A stretch of DNA of 64,000 nt from Halomarinibacterium sp034670265. GTDB taxonomy: Bacteria; Bacteroidota; Bacteroidia; Flavobacteriales; Flavobacteriaceae. The stretch spans positions 248,001 through 312,000 of the forward strand of contig JAXMNU010000001.1 of NCBI GenBank assembly GCA_034670265.1, given 5' to 3'. The translations under genes were made by a program, and so were the position numbers. The first letter of the stretch is position 1, and each line of letters opens with the position of its first letter. This document shows, piece after piece, positions 27,559-34,177 of this stretch. The notes below the pieces were generated by a model. It saw only the letters and a list, made by a program, of their open reading frames with translations. It made no database searches and was not told where the DNA came from.

Positions 27559-28212
27559 ATGAAACAATCCCTTTCCTTAGAACATAACTATCGTCCAAGT
27601 AGTTTCACTGAAAACGCCCCAATAATCATTATGCTTCATGGCTATGGAAGTGATGAAAACGATTTGTTTTCTTTTGCTTCCGAATTACCTTCCGAATATG
27701 CCATCATTTCTTTAAAAGCACCTCATAGACTTCAACCCTATGGGAATGCTTGGTACAATATATATTTTGACAATCCAAAAGGAAAATGGAGTGATGAAGA
27801 ACAAGCTATAGAATCTAGAGAAACCATAGTAAAAGTGATAGATGAGATTATTTCAACCTATCCTATAGATAAAGACAATATTACTTTATTAGGATTTAGC
27901 CAGGGTACGATTCTCAGCTTTGCTGTGGCATTAAGCTATCCTGAAAAAATTAAGAATGTTATTGGATTAAGTGGCTACATCAACGAAGCCATTTTAAAAG
28001 AAGATTATACTGAAAACAATTTTAGCAATCTAAATATTTACAGCTCCCATGGAAGTGTCGATCAAGTCATTCCTGTGGATTGGGCTCGTAAAACAAAACC
28101 TTTTCTTAAAAATTTAGGTATGGATTGTCACTATTCTGAATTTCCAGTAGGTCACGGAGTAGCGCCACAAAACTTTTATGAGTTTAAGGAATGGTTAAAA
28201 AATCAATCTTAA
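27559..28212 (+). CDS. Alpha/beta hydrolase, phospholipase/carboxylesterase family
   Basis: Serine esterase of about 217 residues, family of YpfH/carboxylesterase 2. The ATG at 27559 is chosen because the region before it is the terminator/promoter hairpin. Visible motifs: LHGYGSDENDLF (oxyanion loop), nucleophile GFSQGTILS, Asp in GSVDQVIPVDWAR and His in FPVGHGVAP. No signal peptide, so cytosolic. Confidence 0.9.
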   Translation: MKQSLSLEHNYRPSSFTENAPIIIMLHGYGSDENDLFSFASELPSEYAIISLKAPHRLQPYGNAWYNIYFDNPKGKWSDEEQAIESRETIVKVIDEIISTYPIDKDNITLLGFSQGTILSFAVALSYPEKIKNVIGLSGYINEAILKEDYTENNFSNLNIYSSHGSVDQVIPVDWARKTKPFLKNLGMDCHYSEFPVGHGVAPQNFYEFKEWLKNQS

Positions 28213-28703
28213 TTTGGGTATAACACCGAAGATATAGGTGTAAGTTCCAACTCCATTTTGTCGTTATAGAAATATTCTAAAATCATTTCGCCCCAGTATT
28301 TTCCATCGCTAAAGTCGGCCAAAATCCAACGGTGATTTAAAAACTTTACTTTATTTACACGCATTTCACCGTACATTCCTTCCAATGGAATTAAGGTGTT
28401 CCCTCCTTTTTCGAGGTTTCGTTCATATATAGTTTCTGCAACAGCATTTTCAACTTCCGCAGCATTTAAACCTAGATTCTCCAAATAAGTCATAGCATTA
28501 TCATTACCTAATAAAGTAAAATAGTTAAGGTCGGTAATTCTATCTTGTAACGCATCAATGGAATCTTTTGCCGTTGTTAATTTTTCAGAAAGCGAATCGA
28601 TTTTATTTTCTTGCGATTCAAATATCGATTTTTCGTTCATATACTGAAACAGAATAAACAAAACAGCAAAGAAAAACAGGTACATAAAGATTTTGGACTT
28701 CAT
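28209..28703 (-). CDS. Membrane-anchored coiled-coil protein
   Basis: 164 residues: one N-terminal membrane segment (about 5-20), a coiled-coil-like stretch (about 28-60: KIDSLSEKLTTAKDSIDAL) and a C-terminal globular part (FLNHRWILADFSDGKYWGEMILEYFY). Its end overlaps the convergent esterase stop by 4 bases. It starts 1 base after the end of the metallo-hydrolase gene and is probably co-transcribed. No family assigned. Confidence 0.7.
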   Translation of the reverse strand: MKSKIFMYLFFFAVLFILFQYMNEKSIFESQENKIDSLSEKLTTAKDSIDALQDRITDLNYFTLLGNDNAMTYLENLGLNAAEVENAVAETIYERNLEKGGNTLIPLEGMYGEMRVNKVKFLNHRWILADFSDGKYWGEMILEYFYNDKMELELTPISSVLYPN

Positions 28704-28704
28704 A

Positions 28705-29487
28705 CTAAATGGTAATTTTTAAAGTGTCATACGCCAAATGAACGTGATTGGGAAGCTTGGCTTCTACTTCCTCATGAAAACCCATTACATGACTTATATG
28801 CGTAAAATAGGTCGTTTCGGGTTTTAATTCATCAATTAATTCTAAGGCTTCTTTTATATTTAGGTGAGACTCATGAGGTTTTTCACGAAGCGCATTAATC
28901 ACTAATACTTTTAGGTCTTTCAATTTATTTCTTTCAGCTTCAGAAATTGTTTTTACATCGGTCATATAAGCAAAGTCATCTATTCGAAAACCCAATACTG
29001 GTAAATTGGCGTGCATGGCTTCCACAGGAATAATCGTCTTTCCACCTAATTCAAAAGGTTGATCTTTAGTAATTTCAACTTCTTTAATAGTGGGTGCTCC
29101 GGGATATTTATTGATTGTTTCAAAAGCATATCCAAACCTTACTTTTAAAGCTTCAAACACCCTTTTTTCAGCATAAAAAGCAAGTTCCCCTTGCCTAAAA
29201 TTAAAGGGTCTAATGTCATCAATCCCTGCCACATGGTCATTGTGCTCATGGGTTAACAACACTCCGTTGATATATTGAACGTTTTCACGAAGCATTTGTT
29301 GTCGAAAATCGGGTCCACAATCAATCACGTATTGGTATTCTCCCCACTGAATCAATACCGACACTCGCAATCTTTTATCTTTAAAATCGTTACTTAAACA
29401 AACAGGATGCGAGCTTCCAATAACAGGAATTCCTTGGGAGGTTCCCGTTCCTAAAAATGTAACTGTAAGGGGTAATTTCATTGGCAC
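28705..29487 (-). CDS. MBL-fold metallo-hydrolase (PhnP-like)
   Basis: 260-residue metallo-beta-lactamase-fold phosphodiesterase-type enzyme. The start GTGTSQGIPVIG is the PhnP/RNase Z-like signature, the HxHxDH motif is seen as THEHNDHVAG, with later ligands at AMHANLPVLGF, YMTDV and FTHISH. It lacks the RNase Z exosite. Likely a cyclic phosphodiesterase; substrate not evident. ATG at 29487 or the in-frame ATG at 29481 are equally possible. Confidence 0.88.
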   Translation of the reverse strand: MPMKLPLTVTFLGTGTSQGIPVIGSSHPVCLSNDFKDKRLRVSVLIQWGEYQYVIDCGPDFRQQMLRENVQYINGVLLTHEHNDHVAGIDDIRPFNFRQGELAFYAEKRVFEALKVRFGYAFETINKYPGAPTIKEVEITKDQPFELGGKTIIPVEAMHANLPVLGFRIDDFAYMTDVKTISEAERNKLKDLKVLVINALREKPHESHLNIKEALELIDELKPETTYFTHISHVMGFHEEVEAKLPNHVHLAYDTLKITI

Positions 29488-29505
29488 AAAAATAACAGTA
29501 TTTTT

Positions 29506-29535
29506 TTTGTTAGCCTATGGTATTTGCTACCTTTG
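29506..29535 (+). promoter_or_regulatory. Promoter before the 29561 gene
   Basis: TTTG (29506-29509), an 18-base spacer and TACCTTTG (29528-29535). The position rejects the upstream TTG frame start at 29507, which is the -33 box itself, and supports the ATG at 29561. Confidence 0.65.
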
Positions 29536-29560
29536 TAAAAGGGTACTTAATAAAAATGCT

Positions 29561-31018
29561 ATGCCAGAAATCATTCCAGGCGATAAGAATTTCGAGACTA
29601 TTCCATCTGTAAAGGATAAGGCTCTTAGAATTAATTTAAACGAAAATATTTACGGAACATTTGCAGAAATTGGGGCTGGACAAGAGACGGTTCGTAATTT
29701 CTTTAGAGCAGGTGGGGCTTCAGGGACTATTGCAAAGACAATGTCTGCATACGACAAAGACTTTAGTGATGCTATTTATGGGATTGAAGAGGACGGGCGC
29801 TATGTTACCGAGTCACGTTTAAAAAAGATGTTGTCGCACGAAATTCAGCTTATTGAAGAGCGAATTGTACGTGAAAAGCACCCAAATAAAATGTTCTTTG
29901 CCTATGCCAATACGGTGGCAACAATTGATTTTGCAAAAAAATACTTAGGTCACGGTTGGGTAGGAATACGCTTTCAAACAGATCCTAATGAAGATTATAG
30001 CGAAATAGTATTGCATATTCGATTTAAAGAAACTGAAGCTGTTTTGCAACAGCAAACCCTAGGTATTCTTGGTGTAAACCTTATTTATGGTGCTTATTAC
30101 AAACACGATCAACCTAAAAAATTGCTACGTTATTTATATGACCATATTGATAAAGATAAAATTGAAATAGACACCATTAATTTTGAAGGCCCTAAGTTTG
30201 AAACAGTCGATAACCGATTGATGAGCCTTCAATTGATTAAAAATGAAATGACCGAAGCGGTTATTTTTGGACCCGACGGAAACAATATCTTACCTGCACG
30301 TATTCTTTACAAAAAGAATGTACTTGCGCTACGCGGAAGCTTCCGCCCGGTGACAAAGGTAAATATGGATATGTATGAAAAATCACTTCAGCTATATCTA
30401 AATGAAAACAAAGTAGATCCAGAGAAAACCTTGGTGATTTTTGAAATTACTTTATCCAATCTTCGAGCCGAAGGAGAAATTGACGAACAAGATTTTATGG
30501 ATCGTGCTAGATTATTGTGTTCTTTAGGGCAAACCGTAATGATTTCTAACTTCAAAGAATATTATAAACTCGTTGAATACTTTTCAAATTATACTCGTGC
30601 TCGTATGGGATTAACCATGGGAGTTAATAATTTGGTCGATATTTTTGACGAAAAATACTACCGTCACCTAAGTGGGGGAATCTTAGAAGCCTTCGGAAAA
30701 CTTTTCTTTAAAGATTTAAAAGTATATCTCTATCCTATGCTAGACCCAGAAACGGGAGAGCTTATTAATAGCGATAATTTGAAAGTACATCCACGTATGA
30801 AAGAATTATATAAGTTCTTTAAATACAACGGAAAGCTTGTGGATATTAAAGACTATAATCCCGAAATTTTAAGTGTGTTCTCTCGAGAAGTGCTTAAAAA
30901 GATTGAAGAAAGTGATTCTGGATGGGAAAAAATGCTTCCTGAAGGTGTAGCTAATCTTATTAAAGAAAAAGAACTATTTAATTACCACAAAACTTCAAAA
31001 AAAGAAATAACAAACTAG
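29561..31018 (+). CDS. Conserved protein of unknown function (485 residues)
   Basis: A soluble protein starting MPEIIPGDKNFETIPSVKDK. It has a long alpha/beta first half (FAEIGAGQETVRNFFRAGGA, HPNKMFFAYANTVATIDFAKK, WVGIRFQ) and a second half with GPDGNNILPARILYKKNV and SNFKEYYKLVEYF. I know this sequence type from flavobacterial genomes, where it is well conserved, but I cannot attach a reaction to it, and older annotations that call it a nucleotide adenylyltransferase are not supported by a visible HxGH motif. It overlaps the convergent bcp gene by 4 bases. Confidence 0.8.
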   Translation: MPEIIPGDKNFETIPSVKDKALRINLNENIYGTFAEIGAGQETVRNFFRAGGASGTIAKTMSAYDKDFSDAIYGIEEDGRYVTESRLKKMLSHEIQLIEERIVREKHPNKMFFAYANTVATIDFAKKYLGHGWVGIRFQTDPNEDYSEIVLHIRFKETEAVLQQQTLGILGVNLIYGAYYKHDQPKKLLRYLYDHIDKDKIEIDTINFEGPKFETVDNRLMSLQLIKNEMTEAVIFGPDGNNILPARILYKKNVLALRGSFRPVTKVNMDMYEKSLQLYLNENKVDPEKTLVIFEITLSNLRAEGEIDEQDFMDRARLLCSLGQTVMISNFKEYYKLVEYFSNYTRARMGLTMGVNNLVDIFDEKYYRHLSGGILEAFGKLFFKDLKVYLYPMLDPETGELINSDNLKVHPRMKELYKFFKYNGKLVDIKDYNPEILSVFSREVLKKIEESDSGWEKMLPEGVANLIKEKELFNYHKTSKKEITN

Positions 31019-31467
31019 CCTAGTATTTGAGCTGCATGTTCTTTACTTTTTACCTTATCGATAACTTTATCGACTATTCCTTTTTTATTGATAACAAAGG
31101 TGATACGATGAATTCCCTCGAACTCACGCCCCATAAATTTTTTAGGTCCCCAAACACCAAAACGATTGATAACTTTCTTATCCACATCTGCCAATAAAGG
31201 ATATGGAAAATCAAATTTCTTTTTAAAATTACTCTGTTTCTTTTGAGTATCGGCGCTAACGCCCAAGATTTCATAACCAGCTTCCTGAAGCTCAGCATAA
31301 TGGTCCCTTAAATTACAAGCCTCAACAGTACAGGTAGGCGTATTTGCAGCGGGATAGAAAAAAACGACCAATTTCTTTCCTTTATAATCTGCCATAGTAA
31401 TGGTATTTCCATCTTGGTCTTGAGCTATGAAATTTGGTACTTTATCTCCCGGTTTTAGTGTGTGCAT
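31015..31467 (-). CDS. bcp: Thioredoxin-dependent thiol peroxidase (BCP/PrxQ)
   Basis: Atypical 2-Cys peroxiredoxin of 150 residues. The peroxidatic Cys is in TPTCTVEAC and the resolving Cys stands five positions later in the same helix, the alpha2-type BCP spacing. The start MHTLKPGDKVPNFIAQDQDG and VFFYPAANTPTCT are typical. It reduces organic hydroperoxides using thioredoxin in the cytosol. It is divergent from nth. Confidence 0.95.
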   Translation of the reverse strand: MHTLKPGDKVPNFIAQDQDGNTITMADYKGKKLVVFFYPAANTPTCTVEACNLRDHYAELQEAGYEILGVSADTQKKQSNFKKKFDFPYPLLADVDKKVINRFGVWGPKKFMGREFEGIHRITFVINKKGIVDKVIDKVKSKEHAAQILG

Positions 31468-31541
31468 TTATGTATTTTTGTGAAAATAAATAAGTGGCTA
31501 TGCGTTTAGTAAAACTAAATTTAGTCAAGCCACCTTCATCA

Positions 31542-31549
31542 CAAAAGTA
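31542..31549 (-). promoter_or_regulatory. -7 element before bcp
   Basis: TACTTTTG on the minus strand, 75 bases before the bcp start and just in front of nth. Confidence 0.35.
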
Positions 31550-31555
31550 CACAAA

Positions 31556-32212
31556 ATGAAGCAGAAAGAAAAAGTACAATTTGTAATAAAAAAATTAAAA
31601 GAATTATACCCCCAAATTCCTATCCCATTAGATCATAAAGATCCTTACACACTACTTATAGCTGTTTTACTTTCTGCACAAAGTACCGATGTTCGTGTAA
31701 ACCAGATTACCCCCCTCCTTTTTGAAGTAGCCGACAACCCTTACGATATGATAAAACTCACCGTAGAAGAAATACGGGAAATTATAAAACCTGTAGGGCT
31801 TTCACCCATGAAAAGCAAAGGTATCCACGGGCTTTCTCACATTCTTATCGACAAACACAATGGAAAAGTTCCTCAAAGTTTTGAAGCCCTAGAAGCACTT
31901 CCTGCTGTAGGGCATAAAACAGCCAGTGTGGTGATGGCACAAGCTTTTAACATACCTGCTTTTCCTGTAGATACGCATATCCACAGATTAATGTATCGCT
32001 GGGGGTTAAGCAATGGAAAAAATGTAGTGCAAACCGAAAAGGATGCAAAACGTCTTTTCCCTAAAGACCTTTGGAATGAATTACACTTACAAATAATTTG
32101 GTACGGCCGCCAATACTCCCCTGCCCGTGGATGGGATTTGGAAAAGGATATTATTACAAAAACGATTGGAAGGAAGAGTGTCATTAAAGAATACTATAAA
32201 AAATGCAAATAG
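31556..32212 (+). CDS. nth: Endonuclease III-type DNA glycosylase without Fe-S loop
   Basis: Base-excision repair glycosylase/AP lyase of 218 residues. The helix-hairpin-helix LEALPAVGHKTASVVM contains the catalytic Lys121 and the conserved Asp139 is in FPVDTHIHR. The LLSAQSTDVRVNQITP segment is the damage-binding helix. The C-terminal loop that in E. coli Nth holds four Cys for a [4Fe-4S] cluster is here GRQYSPARGWDLEKDI...; the only Cys in that part is Cys217. So the catalytic residues are kept and the cluster is not. Confidence 0.9.
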   Translation: MKQKEKVQFVIKKLKELYPQIPIPLDHKDPYTLLIAVLLSAQSTDVRVNQITPLLFEVADNPYDMIKLTVEEIREIIKPVGLSPMKSKGIHGLSHILIDKHNGKVPQSFEALEALPAVGHKTASVVMAQAFNIPAFPVDTHIHRLMYRWGLSNGKNVVQTEKDAKRLFPKDLWNELHLQIIWYGRQYSPARGWDLEKDIITKTIGRKSVIKEYYKKCK

Positions 32213-32279
32213 AAAATATATTTTAGATATAAATCTTCCAATAATAAAAAAATGAGTAAAAGTTTTTATTATTATAAAA

Positions 32280-32342
32280 TGTAAAGTATATTTGTCATTG
32301 TGTAAAACATATTTAACTATATGTAAAAAACATTTATCAATC
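32280..32342 (+). repeat. Three direct repeats at 21-base spacing (operator candidate)
   Basis: TGTAAA starts at 32280, 32301 and 32322, each followed by a similar AT-rich half: GTATATTT, ACATATTT and AAACATTT. The exact 21-base period puts the copies on one helix face. The first copy contains TATATTTG (32287-32294), an exact TAnnTTTG -7 element, so a protein bound there would block or modulate the promoter of the 32358-33007 genes. The XRE protein encoded in that operon is the natural candidate ligand. Confidence 0.6.
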
Positions 32343-32357
32343 TTAAAAATCGAACAA

Positions 32358-32807
32358 ATGAATAAAAAATCCTTTATTGAATGTGAACGGAATCGCTTTC
32401 AGAAGATCATTAATTTTCGCCTACCGCATCGTTTTATGTATGTGGGAATTGGCATTAGTGTGATAGCACTTATTATGATGTTTATTCGAGCATTTATTAT
32501 GGACGGTGACACGGAGTGGTTTAAACTATTTTTACAGAAAATACTTTTGGTAGGCATGCTTTTAATGTCTATTTCTAGTGATAAAATAGAAGACGAAATG
32601 ACAATCCAATTAAGAGCTCAATCCTATATGGTAGCATTCGTGATGGGAGTAATATATGCATTAGTAATGCCGTATGTAGAGTTAAGTGTATCTAACGTTG
32701 TTAATAATGGTGGTGAGATATATAAAGATTTAAAAGATTTTCAGGTGTTACTATTTATGTTGCTTATGCAATTAATGTTCTATCACAACTTTAAACGATA
32801 CCGATAA
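32358..32807 (+). CDS. Membrane protein paired with an XRE regulator
   Basis: 149 residues with about four membrane segments (near 25-45, 60-75, 90-108, 128-140). The frame is open further upstream, but that part would be translated from the operator repeats, so the ATG at 32358 is preferred. Its stop overlaps the next start by one base (TAATG). Such pairs of a DUF2178-like or similar integral membrane protein with a small YozG-type XRE regulator are common in bacteria; function unknown. Confidence 0.75.
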   Translation: MNKKSFIECERNRFQKIINFRLPHRFMYVGIGISVIALIMMFIRAFIMDGDTEWFKLFLQKILLVGMLLMSISSDKIEDEMTIQLRAQSYMVAFVMGVIYALVMPYVELSVSNVVNNGGEIYKDLKDFQVLLFMLLMQLMFYHNFKRYR

Positions 32808-33007
32808 TGGAAAATTCTCTTAAGATAGAACGAGCAATTCACAATTTAACCCAAGACGATGTAGCACAAAAAATAGGTGTTTCAAGGCAAACTATAAACT
32901 CTATTGAAGCCAACCGTTATGTGCCATCAACTGTTTTGGCACTAAAGCTATCGGCCTTGTTTGGAAAACCTGTAAATGATATTTTTAAACTTACAGTAAA
33001 AGATTAA
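32807..33007 (+). CDS. Small XRE-family HTH regulator
   Basis: 66 residues, essentially one Cro/C1-type helix-turn-helix (LTQDDVAQKIGVSRQTINSIEANRYVPSTVLALKLSALFG), as in the YozG/YvaO group. It follows the membrane protein by translational coupling and probably binds the repeats at 32280-32342. No sensor domain. Confidence 0.92.
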   Translation: MENSLKIERAIHNLTQDDVAQKIGVSRQTINSIEANRYVPSTVLALKLSALFGKPVNDIFKLTVKD

Positions 33008-33029
33008 TACTATCAAATTATGACATAAA

Positions 33030-33064
33030 AAAACCCCAGAAACAATCGGGTTCTGGGGTTTTCC
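33030..33064. terminator. Bidirectional rho-independent terminator
   Basis: Stem AACCCCAGAA (33032-33041) / TTCTGGGGTT (33051-33060) with a 9-base loop, A-run before and T-rich after, between the convergent XRE and 50-residue protein genes. Confidence 0.8.
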
Positions 33065-33069
33065 AAAGT

Positions 33070-33222
33070 TTAGTTTAGAAGTGCTTCAAACTTCAATTTA
33101 TTATAATCTATAACACTTAAAGCCTTCGAGTAATCCAGAAGAAACCTAATCGTTTCTTCTTTTGGAACTAAGTTTTTATTCACGCGTTCCGGACGTGAAG
33201 TTTCAGAGTACAAGTTTGCCAT
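33070..33222 (-). CDS. Conserved 50-residue protein downstream of a sigma factor
   Basis: Reading on the minus strand from the ATG at 33222 gives MANLYSETSRPERVNKN..., a basic 50-residue protein with the pattern RPERVNKNLVPKEETI and LDYSKALSVIDYNK, ending KFEALLN. The codon use and its place after the sigma-factor gene, 57 bases downstream on the same strand, argue for a real gene. I have the impression of very similar small proteins in other flavobacteria, but cannot check. No domain assigned. Confidence 0.65.
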   Translation of the reverse strand: MANLYSETSRPERVNKNLVPKEETIRFLLDYSKALSVIDYNKLKFEALLN

Positions 33223-33279
33223 AGAGCGTTGTTTTGAGGTTAATGTTACAAAATAACGCAGGCTTTTATACTTTATTGT

Positions 33280-33870
33280 CTAATTGGTTAATATAATGTT
33301 GTGTTTATCAATTATTTTGCGCATATTAATGAGCGCGTAACGCATGCGACCCAGCGCAGTGTTAATACTCACGCCTGTTTGCTCGCTAATTTCCTTAAAA
33401 CTCATATCACGATACATACGCATCATTAATACTTCTTTTTGGTCTTCGGGAAGTTCTTCAATAAGTTTTCGAACATCTTCTTCTACCTGTCCTTTAATTA
33501 ATTGCTTTTCAGCATTTAAAGCGCCATCACTTAATACCGAAAATATATTAAAGTCATCCTTGTTTTCGAACTTAGGCATACGGTTATTTTTTCTAAAATG
33601 ATCAATAACCAGATTGTGCGCAATACGCATAACCCAAGGTAAAAACTTACCCTCTTCATTGTAGGCTCCCCTCTTGAGAGTTCTAATTACTTTAATAAAG
33701 GTATCTTGGAAAATATCTTCTGCAACGTCTTTATCATACACTTTCGAGTAGATAAAACGAAAAATTCTTTCTTTGTGTCGGGTGACTAATTCACACAGTG
33801 CAGCTTCGTTACCATTCATGTAATCGCTTACCAAAAGCGCATCACAACTTGTGCTTTGTTTCATATCCAT
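33280..33870 (-). CDS. RNA polymerase sigma factor, ECF/sigma-70 family
   Basis: 196 residues. Region 2 is seen as RFIYSKVYDKDVAEDIFQDTFIKVIRTL...FLPWVMRIAHNLVIDHFRK, and region 4 as IEELPEDQKEVLMMRMYRDMSFKEISEQTGVSINTALGRMRYAL, with the HTH near the end. No anti-sigma gene is next to it. It is divergent from uvrA. ATG at 33870 or 33864 would both fit. Confidence 0.92.
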   Translation of the reverse strand: MDMKQSTSCDALLVSDYMNGNEAALCELVTRHKERIFRFIYSKVYDKDVAEDIFQDTFIKVIRTLKRGAYNEEGKFLPWVMRIAHNLVIDHFRKNNRMPKFENKDDFNIFSVLSDGALNAEKQLIKGQVEEDVRKLIEELPEDQKEVLMMRMYRDMSFKEISEQTGVSINTALGRMRYALINMRKIIDKHNIILTN

Positions 33871-34177
33871 ACTTTTTTTAATAAATAAACAACTATTGGT
33901 TTTTGGTTGTCTAGTAAATCTGTTTATTTAAAAGTAATGGTATGCTATAGGCAACGGGTTTTGTATTATTGGGAGTAAATATAACAACAAAGATTTTACA
34001 AAAACAAAAAAAAGTACGTTTTTTCTGAAAAATATATCGTTAAACCTCCTATTCTACTGTTAAATTACCTTAATAAATACAATAGGTTATAAAACACATC
34101 GTTTCACTTTTCTTTATGATGTAGTCGCTTATTATTCTCCTTCTTAAATAGTATCTTTGCGAAAATTGCTATAAAAA
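33871..34177. other. Divergent noncoding gap between sigma factor and uvrA
   Basis: 307 bases without an open frame of note. It holds the uvrA promoter motif at 34152 and an A-run/GTAC/T-run self-complementary stretch at about 34008-34024; otherwise only AT-rich sequence. Confidence 0.5.
34152..34159 (+). promoter_or_regulatory. -7 element before uvrA
   Basis: TATCTTTG, exact TAnnTTTG, 18 bases before the TTG start at 34178. It implies a very short leader. Confidence 0.55.

Noticed and set aside
29482..29500. Sigma-54 promoter at TTGGCACAAAAATAAC
   Set aside because: No TTGC-like -12 half at the right distance.
32255..32275. A fourth XRE repeat upstream of 32280
   Set aside because: AGTAAAAGTTTTTATT is somewhat similar but starts 25, not 21, bases before the first copy and lacks TGTAAA.
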